Source of the DNA: Desulfurococcales archaeon
Lineage (GTDB): Archaea; Thermoproteota; Thermoprotei_A; Sulfolobales; Fervidicoccaceae
Length of the DNA stretch: 41,035 nt
Direction of reading: 5' to 3'
Assembly: GCA_027048265.1 (NCBI GenBank)
Contig: JALTXS010000138.1
Location: forward strand, 1 to 41,035
Positions 16,743-24,665 of this stretch are shown piece by piece (position 1 is the stretch's first letter; every line of letters starts with the position of its first letter). The notes beneath the pieces were generated by a model, which saw nothing but the letters and a program-made list of their open reading frames with translations, did not search any database and was not told where the DNA came from. A program made the position numbers and the translations under genes.

Positions 16743-17858
16743 ATGGCCAGCAACCTAGAGGTACTAACAGCGATTCTAGCATATTGGCTCGTGGTCCTCA
16801 TAATAGCCCGGCTATTGTCCCTGAAGGTTAGAAACCTTACCATTACCCCCATTATGGTAATGTACAAGAAGCCAGCCAGCTTCGGGATTTTCGAGAAGCT
16901 CGAAGGAAACAGGCTGTTCTCAGCTGTTCTCTGGGCCGGTGTGCTGCTAACCCTAGTCTCAATGGTTGCATTCTACCTCTTCGTTGGACAGATTGCCCTG
17001 CTAAGAATCTCCGGGGAAGCCCAAGAGGGGGTGGGGCTCGTCCCAGTAATACCTGGTGTAACGATAAAGGGAGTGGCCATCATATACATCCTGCTCAACC
17101 TAGGCATAGCCGTAGTCGTGCACGAGCTCTCCCATGCCGCAGCGTCTAAGGCGCTTAGGGTACCCGTCAAGTCAACGGGCCTCCTCCTCGCAGTTGTCCT
17201 CCCCGCGGCCTTCGTTGAACCAGATGAGGAGGCTTTCCGGAGGGCGAGGCTGAGGGACCGCATCCGGATTGTAGCGGCGGGGCCAGCCTCCAACCTCATA
17301 CTGGGCCTCCTCCTTCTGGGACTCTTCGCAGCCGTTTTCCAGGGTGGGGCGGGTGTCGAGATAATAGGTGTAGAGCCAGGGAGCCCCGCTGATGAGGCAG
17401 GTCTGGCTCCTGGGTTCGTGATAACCAAGGTAAATGGGGTGGAGGTCAGGAGCATTGCCGACCTACAGAAGGCCTTGGCGCCTCTTGCTGAGAGGGATGC
17501 TGAGATCCTGGTGGAGGGATATTGGAAGGATACTGGTATGCGTGATAAGATAGTCGTCTACAAGCCCGCTGAGAGAAGGCTTATAGGGATAACTATAAGG
17601 CAGGCAAACCCCCTGACCTGGATGCCTGATTCTATCTACTTCACCCTCGCGGCACTCGTCAGCTACGGTTATATCATAAACCTGAGCCTAGCCGTCATCA
17701 ATGCTGCCCCCCTATTCATAACCGATGGAGGGCGTATAATAGGGGATGTCCTTACGAGCAAGCTGGGCGACTTGAGGGGGAGGACCCTGTCCTTCTTCCT
17801 ACAAATACTAACACTACTCATACTGCTCTCGTCAATAACCTTCAGCCAGATAGGGTGA
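16743..17858 (+). CDS. Intramembrane site-2-type metalloprotease (peptidase M50) with PDZ domain
   Basis: A 371-residue polytopic protein. Membrane spans occur at about 8-26 and 60-82. The zinc motif HELSH (127-131) lies in a third hydrophobic helix. A PDZ domain follows (about 200-270, EPGSPADEAGLAPGFVITKV). The last helical region carries NAAPLFITDGG, which corresponds to the conserved NxxPxxxxDG motif with the third metal ligand Asp. Such enzymes cut transmembrane helices, for example of anti-sigma-like or regulatory proteins. The start may be GTG 16731, 16734 or 16740; ATG 16743 has GGTG 6 nt upstream. Confidence 0.9.
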   Translation: MASNLEVLTAILAYWLVVLIIARLLSLKVRNLTITPIMVMYKKPASFGIFEKLEGNRLFSAVLWAGVLLTLVSMVAFYLFVGQIALLRISGEAQEGVGLVPVIPGVTIKGVAIIYILLNLGIAVVVHELSHAAASKALRVPVKSTGLLLAVVLPAAFVEPDEEAFRRARLRDRIRIVAAGPASNLILGLLLLGLFAAVFQGGAGVEIIGVEPGSPADEAGLAPGFVITKVNGVEVRSIADLQKALAPLAERDAEILVEGYWKDTGMRDKIVVYKPAERRLIGITIRQANPLTWMPDSIYFTLAALVSYGYIINLSLAVINAAPLFITDGGRIIGDVLTSKLGDLRGRTLSFFLQILTLLILLSSITFSQIG

Positions 17859-17945
17859 TGACAAGCAAACCGTCTGACCCCCTCCCACAATCTCCAGGGA
17901 GGGCGGGATGCTGTGGAGCTCTCTCACTGACTTCTTATAGAGATG

Positions 17946-19010
17946 TTATCTCTGTAGAACACTTGTAAATATGCTGAGGAGAGCCTTGGAGTAGGGGCCC
18001 GCATTGAGAAGCATGGCCCGCAGAGTCTCCCGGGTGAACTTGCCTAGGGCGAAGTCTAGCACCCATTCCCCCTTCATGGTCTTTAGGACCTGGGCCCTTT
18101 GCTCGGGCTTGACTTTCCTGAGTATCTCTAATAGTATCTTGTGGACTTTCATGGAGAAGAACAGGCCCATACGCTCGACCTCTTCCACATAACTGGTGCC
18201 CCTCTGCAGGGCGTTGGCCAGGGCCCTGCTGGTCATGATGGAGGGCCTGATACCCTCTCCTGTTAGTGGGAACACGGCTCCCGCCGCCTCTCCGACCACA
18301 TAGGTGTTGGGCTCTGGGTTGAGGAGCTCTCTCTTCAGACCACTCGCTATTATTGATGCGCCTTTCTCGTTTATCTTCTCACCAGCCGAGAGGATGGGAT
18401 GCCTCTTGATGAACGTGCTGAGGAGCCCCCGTAGTTCCGAGAAAGTCTTGAAACCACCTACCCCCACGTCAACCCTCTCGCGACTGTGGGGGAATACCCA
18501 GTAGTAGCCGACAAGGTTTTTGTCAAACCAGAACTCAATAGTATCATCATCTTTCCACGAGGCTACCTTAATCCACGACTGCACCGCGTTTATGCGCTCC
18601 CTAGGGGCTCTCGGGTAACTGTGGCCCACCGCTATTACACGGATGGACCCCTGGGGGGCGTTGAACTCGGGGGTCCTCCTCCTGTACTCGACCGGGACCC
18701 CGCTCAGGAGGTGGGATAGCCACTTGGGCTTGTCCACTACATAGCCCCAGGCACCATTCACGTCGAACTCGTACAAGAGAAGCCCGTCTAGATAGACCCT
18801 CACCCTCCTTATGGTCGTGAGGACCGCGCTGGGGGGTACAGGTACGAGCTCTTCAACCTCCTTGGGCACGGCCCAGCCGCAGGGCTTCATACCCGGTCTC
18901 TGGAGAGTCTCGTAGACCCTTACCCGCCAGTTAGTCTCGCTCTTCAACATGTATGCCAGGGAAGCCCCAGCAGGGCCTGCGCCGAATATCCTTATATCCT
19001 TCTGGGCCAC
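17946..19010 (-). CDS. FAD-dependent geranylgeranyl reductase family protein
   Basis: A 354-residue flavoprotein. The dinucleotide-binding motif GAGPAGASLA stands at the N-terminus, followed by a CGWAVP segment. The second FAD motif is GEAAGAVFPLTGEGIRPSI. These are typical of archaeal geranylgeranyl reductases that saturate isoprenoid chains of membrane lipids or quinones. The isoprenyl diphosphate synthase gene lies directly upstream on the same strand, which supports a lipid role. GTG start with GGGTGA a few nt upstream. Whether it acts on phospholipid or another prenyl substrate cannot be told. Confidence 0.85.
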   Translation of the reverse strand: MAQKDIRIFGAGPAGASLAYMLKSETNWRVRVYETLQRPGMKPCGWAVPKEVEELVPVPPSAVLTTIRRVRVYLDGLLLYEFDVNGAWGYVVDKPKWLSHLLSGVPVEYRRRTPEFNAPQGSIRVIAVGHSYPRAPRERINAVQSWIKVASWKDDDTIEFWFDKNLVGYYWVFPHSRERVDVGVGGFKTFSELRGLLSTFIKRHPILSAGEKINEKGASIIASGLKRELLNPEPNTYVVGEAAGAVFPLTGEGIRPSIMTSRALANALQRGTSYVEEVERMGLFFSMKVHKILLEILRKVKPEQRAQVLKTMKGEWVLDFALGKFTRETLRAMLLNAGPYSKALLSIFTSVLQR

Positions 19011-19131
19011 TGGGTCACCCTCCAGCCCCGGTCAAAGGGGCTTTTCCACGGGTTTGTTCATCCTGTGTTTAGTAGTGTTTTGAAAAGATGGGTCTTTTTT
19101 GGATAGTATGTACGTGGGGGAGAGGTGCTCC

Positions 19132-20067
19132 CTATATACTTATTGCCATTACCTCGAGCTGGGCGTCAGCCTCCCTCAGCATGCGTCTTGCCATATACCT
19201 AGGAAGCGCGTGCAACCAAGTTGACAGGCCCGGCTCATGTATGGAGAGGGCCTTTTCCTCTGCCTTTGAGAGAAGGTCCCGGAGCCTCCTAACGGCCTCC
19301 TCGACCACCTCGGTGACCTTAAAGGGGGTCCTTGACTCTGGGTCGAAGCCCAGCCACCTCACGAACCTTTTGAGAGCCTCCACCTCCCTCACCCCCTTCT
19401 TGTCCCTGTTCAGGAAGTCGGCGATGTCATCTGATACCTGGTATGCCATGCCAAGGTAGCGTCCATAATCCTTCAGGACAGGTAGCAGCTCCCCCCTCCC
19501 TGCAGATAGGGCTCCCAGGACGAGGCTCAGCTGGAAGAGGCTTGACGTCTTTAGCTTAACGATGTCCTCGTAGAGGGCCTGCTCGTGGAAGACCTCTAGG
19601 ATTTCGCCCCGCGTTATCTTAAGCCATGTGTCTATGACCTCGACCACGGCCGTTCTGCCCAGAGGCTCGACGAGCATCTGCGCGTATGGTATTAGAAGGT
19701 TGCTGACGAGGACGGTCTTGGATACCCCGTGTGCCACCCATGTCGATGGCATGCCCCTTCTCTGCGTGTCCAGGTCTATTATGTCGTCGACCGCCAGGCT
19801 ACTGGCATGGACAAGCTCAATCGCCACGGCGCTGGGCACGGCCTGGCTTAAGTCTCCGCCGAGTGCCTCATTGGTAAGAAGGACGAGAAGAGGCCTCAGC
19901 CTCTTTCCCCCCCGGACCATGTACGTGGATATGCCTAGTATTGTGGCCTCGAGGTTGTCTCCCAGGAACTTGTCTATCTGCTCGTCTATAAGCGGCTTCC
20001 TAGCCGCAAAGTACCTTTCAATATCGACATCGCTCTTAGCAGTACCGTTTATGCCCAAAAGCTCCAC
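19132..20067 (-). CDS. trans-Isoprenyl diphosphate synthase (C20 or C25 product)
   Basis: A 311-residue polyprenyl synthase with GGKRLRP (53-59), first Asp-rich motif DDIID (94-98) and second DDIAD (213-217). It condenses isopentenyl diphosphate onto allylic diphosphates to make the lipid side-chain precursor. The fifth residue before the first Asp-rich motif is Ser89, not the aromatic residue that caps products at C20 in typical archaeal GGPP synthases. A longer C25 product is therefore possible. The GTG start lacks a clear Shine-Dalgarno. The neighbour downstream is a geranylgeranyl reductase-like protein. Confidence 0.9.
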   Translation of the reverse strand: MELLGINGTAKSDVDIERYFAARKPLIDEQIDKFLGDNLEATILGISTYMVRGGKRLRPLLVLLTNEALGGDLSQAVPSAVAIELVHASSLAVDDIIDLDTQRRGMPSTWVAHGVSKTVLVSNLLIPYAQMLVEPLGRTAVVEVIDTWLKITRGEILEVFHEQALYEDIVKLKTSSLFQLSLVLGALSAGRGELLPVLKDYGRYLGMAYQVSDDIADFLNRDKKGVREVEALKRFVRWLGFDPESRTPFKVTEVVEEAVRRLRDLLSKAEEKALSIHEPGLSTWLHALPRYMARRMLREADAQLEVMAISI

Positions 20068-20152
20068 CGTTGCGGTTTGTATCGGGTAATCTCTTTGACT
20101 GGAAAGCTATTATTATTATGCCTATGAATCGTTCCTCAGAACACAGGGGTGA

Positions 20153-20581
20153 GCCGTCTTAGCAAGCATAAGGTACAAACGCTGTCCCGGAGCCGAGGAC
20201 GCCCTAGCCCCCATTATTAGTGCTATTGGTACGGTATACATTGACCCAAGCAGGGTGAGAATAGTCGCGAGCCAAGGGGCGAGGACAAGGGCATACGCAC
20301 GCGTGTACGGGCTCCCGAAGGCCATACAGGAGGCCCATAGCCTGCCCCCGCTCTATACTATAGAGCTAATATGCGACAATCTGAGGAACGCGCCTTGTAG
20401 CGAGATAGCCAAGGTCATGGTACACGAGCTGCTCCACATACCCCAGACCTTCTCGGGCGGCCTTCGCCCCCATGGGCCCCTTGTTAACAACCGAAGGGCA
20501 AGGTCCCTAGCCCGGCGCATCCCGGAGAGCGTGGCAGAGTCGTTATGCGACTCTGTTGAGAAATGCTGTGGTAGTCTCTAG
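20153..20581 (+). CDS. Small zinc metallopeptidase-like protein; start codon not found
   Basis: The open frame from 20153 (just after a TGA at 20150) to the stop at 20581 encodes a putative metallopeptidase with HELLH (within VMVHELLHIPQTF) and a further His in GGLRPHG as likely third ligand. This matches small archaeal 'putative metallopeptidase' proteins. The first normal start in frame is GTG 20255. The preceding ~34 codons (IRYKRCPGAED, TVYIDPSRVRIV) look like genuine coding sequence of the same family, yet contain no ATG, GTG or TTG. Either a rare start (ATA 20168) is used, or a GTG at 20149 was separated by a one-base shift. It overlaps the convergent HAD gene by four bases. Confidence 0.65.
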   Translation, partial: AVLASIRYKRCPGAEDALAPIISAIGTVYIDPSRVRIVASQGARTRAYARVYGLPKAIQEAHSLPPLYTIELICDNLRNAPCSEIAKVMVHELLHIPQTFSGGLRPHGPLVNNRRARSLARRIPESVAESLCDSVEKCCGSL

Positions 20582-21261
20582 CCCCGCTCTCCGAGCAAAC
20601 TCGTCACGGTCTCCTCTATTCTCTCTGCCTCGCCCCTGCGGAAGAGCCCTTTTGTCTTGACCGAAGGTATCCCTAGGCTACTGTATAATTGGACATCATA
20701 GTCTGCGTCTCCCACGTAAACCATCCTATTTCTGGGCACAGGGAAGGTTTTCGCAAGGCTCTCCAGGTGGGGTTTCCCTTTCTTGTGTTCGCGTCCGTCG
20801 TAGCATAGTATCAGGTTAAAGTGCTCAATCCCCCGGATAACAGAGACCACCTCGCATTCGTTGTTAGTAGAAATAACTGTGGCAATCCCCCTTGAGCGCA
20901 TCTTGTCAGAGAACCTTGCGACCGACACTGGCATACTAGCGTTCCGCATAAGCCGTTTCTTCGTCTCGACGAACTCCCTGTAAGCCCGTTCAATTGACTT
21001 GCCCTCGAGACCCATAGCCGCTAATTGGTCTCTGAAAGACATGCCAAGCAGTTCCCTGTACTTCCTAGCCGCAACTCTTCTATCCATTCCCGTATAGCGT
21101 GACACTATGTCGGCAACAAGGCCCAGGTATAGCCCCAGCGTGTCTATCAACGTGTCATCAAGATCAAGCAGAACAGCTCCCCTTGGGTTGGATGGCTCGT
21201 TGGCGCATATAATCATTTTTCCCTCTATAAGCCTGCAGCCCTCTCCGCCCAACCGGCTCAC
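20578..21261 (-). CDS. HAD-family hydrolase (predicted phosphatase)
   Basis: A 227-residue HAD protein with the full motif set: DLDDTLIDT (nucleophile Asp), STNN (motif II), KGKP (Lys motif III) and VGDADYDV (metal-binding Asp pair). A helical C1 cap lies between motifs I and II, as in phosphoglycolate phosphatase-like enzymes. The GTG start at 21261 lies about 26 bp after a TATATAAAA-type box, spaced for a leaderless mRNA. The alternative ATG 21216 would drop 15 residues that are not needed for the fold. Substrate unknown. Confidence 0.82.
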   Translation of the reverse strand: MSRLGGEGCRLIEGKMIICANEPSNPRGAVLLDLDDTLIDTLGLYLGLVADIVSRYTGMDRRVAARKYRELLGMSFRDQLAAMGLEGKSIERAYREFVETKKRLMRNASMPVSVARFSDKMRSRGIATVISTNNECEVVSVIRGIEHFNLILCYDGREHKKGKPHLESLAKTFPVPRNRMVYVGDADYDVQLYSSLGIPSVKTKGLFRRGEAERIEETVTSLLGERG

Positions 21262-21282
21262 CAGGTAGGGTCTCAGGAGTCA

Positions 21283-21290
21283 TTTTATAT
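21283..21290 (-). promoter_or_regulatory. Promoter of the HAD gene, spaced for a leaderless transcript
   Basis: ATATAAAA on the minus strand is centred about 26 bp before the first base of the GTG at 21261. No Shine-Dalgarno stands before that GTG, so a leaderless mRNA is likely. Confidence 0.55.
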
Positions 21291-21351
21291 CAAGGCCCCT
21301 AATGTGTATAGTAGTACGCTGACTCTATCCCATGAGCGCCCAACTCTTTAG

Positions 21352-23412
21352 GTGCAAATGGATATGGCTTACCTTGACGAGGAGTCTCTGGACAGGTTCG
21401 AAGACTATAACCTTGGGAAGAGCAGGGAGAGCCCACGGCAAAGGCTGCTAGCTGTCGTCATACTATTAGTGGTGGTCCTCAGCACAGGAGCAGCCGCCTA
21501 CTACTTCTTGATAAAGCGAGGAGAACCCCAGGTTAGTCTCCACGACAAAGCTATAAGCCATACCAGTATGTCCAGCACCGTTTTCCCCAAAAACACTGCC
21601 CAGGAGACTCGGCAACAAGCTGAATCCCAGAGAAGGGAGACCGTCAAGAGCACCCTCAGCCCTCTTAACAGCCAGGACACTGTCAGGGGGGAGGACAGCC
21701 AGCTTTTGAGGCCCTCCTCATCAACAGGTAGTGAGGAACCAGGAATGGAAACAGGGGAGAACAATGTCATTGTTGAGATAATGTCAACAGTCACATACAC
21801 AAGCCCCAGTAAAGTTGCTAGAGAGACTTTTAGCAGTACTGAAAGCGGCACCATTATAGAAACGGGGACCACCATGGAACCGGATGCCAACAAAACCGCC
21901 AGTCCATCGATAGAAACCGATATAGAACTGGACGCACAAAGCCGGACAACCACTAGTGCCCCTGCACTTCAAGAGACCACGATTACCCAGGAAACTGGTG
22001 AAAATACAGCAAATACCACCACAGTAAGGAATGGTGAAGAGGATTATCTTGAGAAACAATCCTACATGTTACCAAAGACCCCCCTAAGCCAGCCTCTTGT
22101 GCTCGAGGTCAACCCTTACGAGGCCTGTGAGAATATAGTGTCAACGACACTGGATGAGAATAGCATAATGTGCGCTATACACCAGTCCAGCAGACTAGAA
22201 GGCCTGGGGAAGAGCCTCAGAGGAGAAACACCCTTAGAGACAATGACCAACATTGCAAAATGGATCTATGAGAACATAGCTTACGACGCAGGCGAGAGAG
22301 GCCTAGAGCAGTACGTGTACATGCCTGAGGAAACCCTCGCACTCAAGAGGGGTGACTCTGAGGACTGGAGTCTACTCGGAATGGCCCTCTTGGAGGCAAG
22401 CGGTGAAATTGAGAGACCCCTGTTCGCGGAGATAGTGCTCAGCGACGGCAGTGTACATTATACCGCAGGTGCCCTCATAAACGGGAGCGTGCTGCTCATA
22501 GAACCGGCGCCAGACCCCTACCCTCAGGAACTGACCACGGACTATTATGGACACTGGAGATACTCGGGCTACGAGATACAGCGGGCTACACTATACGTCT
22601 ATGGAGGAAGCACTAAACTCCTCGTGTACAAGGTGGACGGACCCTGGAACGCGACCGTCCCCTACTGGCCTAGCCCCAAGGAACTCGACAAGGCCCTAGT
22701 GGAGGTTGGTAAGTGGCTATTGCTTATGGGCTTCTACGCGGACTGCCCCAACTATGCCGAGACGGTCGTGGAGGACATGTTGTCACATCTCCCCCATGAA
22801 GAGCCCGTGCTCCTCCTACCCTACACCATGCTAGTTATACCCATTGACTGGTTCACACCAAAGGATGCAGAATGGGTGGCTGACAGGATTTTGAAAGCCA
22901 TCACGGCACCGGAGAAGCGCCTATATGATAGGATATCGCTCATAGCCCCTAACAGCCTCTACTGTGTAAAGGCCGTAGGCGAGTTGGAGGATGTCGTTTC
23001 CAACAGGACGGTTTACAGACCCAACATGATGACACAGGTTGTGGAGAGAAGCGGTCCCTCCCTTGTCCTCTACTTTGTGTCTACGAACAGGGTTAGCCTC
23101 AATGTAACGGCGGCGGTCGAGAACAGCACTCTGGCCATAACGCTTGAGGGTAAATACGGTCCGGGTACTGTCAAAATCCTGGTAGTTAAGGGAAAGGAAA
23201 GCGTACTCGCTCTCACGCCACCCGGATGGGTATACTCTGGTATAGAAAACGTTCACTCCAAGGAATGGGGTTTCAATGGAACTCATACCGTTATAAAGTT
23301 TGACTATGGAGAGATATCCGATAAACTTGAGGAGGCTAGTATGTATGGGCTAAGGGTAGAGGTGGGGGACCTCATTGTTTATCTTGGCTATCTCCCCGTG
23401 CCCCCCGGCTAG
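21352..23412 (+). CDS. Surface-anchored transglutaminase-like protein with Ser in place of catalytic Cys
   Basis: A 686-residue protein. It has a short cytoplasmic tail, one membrane span (about 32-53), a long Ser/Thr/Glu-rich linker (about 60-240), then an external domain. Within this, residues 296-390 resemble a transglutaminase-like core: an aromatic helix TNIAKWIYENIAYD, then KRGDSEDWSLLGMAL, then GSVHYTAG. In the family the motif is GDCxD; here Ser336 replaces the Cys, with His369 and Glu384 at the other triad positions. A beta-rich C-terminal part follows. The start could be GTG 21352, ATG 21358 or ATG 21364 (GGTG at 21351). Its 3' end overlaps priL by 41 bp. Confidence 0.7.
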   Translation: MQMDMAYLDEESLDRFEDYNLGKSRESPRQRLLAVVILLVVVLSTGAAAYYFLIKRGEPQVSLHDKAISHTSMSSTVFPKNTAQETRQQAESQRRETVKSTLSPLNSQDTVRGEDSQLLRPSSSTGSEEPGMETGENNVIVEIMSTVTYTSPSKVARETFSSTESGTIIETGTTMEPDANKTASPSIETDIELDAQSRTTTSAPALQETTITQETGENTANTTTVRNGEEDYLEKQSYMLPKTPLSQPLVLEVNPYEACENIVSTTLDENSIMCAIHQSSRLEGLGKSLRGETPLETMTNIAKWIYENIAYDAGERGLEQYVYMPEETLALKRGDSEDWSLLGMALLEASGEIERPLFAEIVLSDGSVHYTAGALINGSVLLIEPAPDPYPQELTTDYYGHWRYSGYEIQRATLYVYGGSTKLLVYKVDGPWNATVPYWPSPKELDKALVEVGKWLLLMGFYADCPNYAETVVEDMLSHLPHEEPVLLLPYTMLVIPIDWFTPKDAEWVADRILKAITAPEKRLYDRISLIAPNSLYCVKAVGELEDVVSNRTVYRPNMMTQVVERSGPSLVLYFVSTNRVSLNVTAAVENSTLAITLEGKYGPGTVKILVVKGKESVLALTPPGWVYSGIENVHSKEWGFNGTHTVIKFDYGEISDKLEEASMYGLRVEVGDLIVYLGYLPVPPG

Positions 23413-24562
23413 GACCTCCGATGATTGCCTTTCCCTCCCTTCTGGGGGACCTCATTTCTCTGAGGTTCTGGAAGTACTTCTGCATGGGAGTCCTGGTGCC
23501 GCAGTCGGCCACGCATAGGTTCAGGGTCCTCATCTTGTCACAGTTGTAGGGGAGATACTTCTTGCCACTTCCCCGTGCGCCCATTAGGTGCTGCACTTGG
23601 TAGCGGGTCTTCTTCTCATTGAAGTCAGGGACGTTTCTGAACACATCTACAACCTCGTCCTCGCCCGCTCCGAGGCTTATCATGAATGTAGCTATAGCGA
23701 ACCGCTGGTGGTGGCTAAGGTTGGCGCCTCTTCTCGCCTCTTCCAGTATTCTGGCCATGCATGGGGGGAAGGCCTCCAGGACTAGGGGTCCCTTGTACTC
23801 CGACCGTGCTCCCCCCATAAAAGGCCTGGGTGGGGGGGCCTCTTTTTCCAGGACCTCTGAAACCCTGTTCTTAACTAGATCAAGAGGGTGAGGGAGCTGT
23901 CCAGACTGGATAAGGGAGCTGCTATACCTGTCTATTAGCTCCTCTATCCTTTTGGAGATTGCCTCCTCAACCAGCCTGGCGAGCTGATCCCTGTCCACGA
24001 ACACTCTAGAGGCTATTAGGAGCTGGTTGGTGATCTTCCAACGCGGGTCGCCTGAGAGCCTCCTTGTCCACCTGGCATAGTCGATGTAATGCAGGCTGAA
24101 GTTGTACTCGGCGCTTATAAGGCGCCCCCTGTAGCTGCGGTAGGGTATCCTGAGGGGGTTGCGGTCGTGTACCTCGACGTCTATGCCCATTAAGCGTGCT
24201 ACCAGGGCTAGTTCCCGGTCTCCCAGTTTGGAGAGTTTCTCGCCAGAGGATTTGGCGACTACTAGGGCGAACCTCTTAGAATACCACTGGGGGAGGGCCG
24301 CTAGGACAAGGAGGGCCGCATGAAATGATACTATTATCCTGCTGACATCCGTCTTCTCCACCAGCTTCGGGGGAGGGTATCTTTCATTTACCACCGCATG
24401 TATCACTATGTCCTCAACATGTTCATCAACCCCTAGTATGTCAACCGCCTTCCACAGGGGCATTCTCAGGGCTAGTCTACCAGTCTTGACAAGGTAGGAT
24501 ATGGGGTCGCTTACAAGGTAAGGATAGTCTTGAACCCTCAGTGCCTCGATTGCTTTGCTCAT
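23372..24562 (-). CDS. priL: DNA primase large subunit
   Basis: A 396-residue archaeal/eukaryotic-type primase large subunit, partner of the catalytic PriS. The N-terminal ~210 residues are the helical PriS-binding region (DYPYLVSDPISYL). The C-terminal domain has the conserved Cys ligands of the [4Fe-4S] cluster in FPPCMARI, YNCDKM and LCVADC. ANLSHHQRFAIATFMISLG is typical of this domain. The last ~25 residues are basic and Gly-rich. priS is not in the window. Its 3' end overlaps the convergent transglutaminase-like gene. Confidence 0.93.
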   Translation of the reverse strand: MSKAIEALRVQDYPYLVSDPISYLVKTGRLALRMPLWKAVDILGVDEHVEDIVIHAVVNERYPPPKLVEKTDVSRIIVSFHAALLVLAALPQWYSKRFALVVAKSSGEKLSKLGDRELALVARLMGIDVEVHDRNPLRIPYRSYRGRLISAEYNFSLHYIDYARWTRRLSGDPRWKITNQLLIASRVFVDRDQLARLVEEAISKRIEELIDRYSSSLIQSGQLPHPLDLVKNRVSEVLEKEAPPPRPFMGGARSEYKGPLVLEAFPPCMARILEEARRGANLSHHQRFAIATFMISLGAGEDEVVDVFRNVPDFNEKKTRYQVQHLMGARGSGKKYLPYNCDKMRTLNLCVADCGTRTPMQKYFQNLREMRSPRREGKAIIGGPSRGARGDSQDKQ

Positions 24563-24665
24563 TCTCTCGTCATCCGGCTTCCTGCTCCTTGCTAAATGTG
24601 TTGGTCCATAGTTTAATATTTACCCCATTAAAACCGGGGAAACAAAACGGTTTCAATCCATAGAT

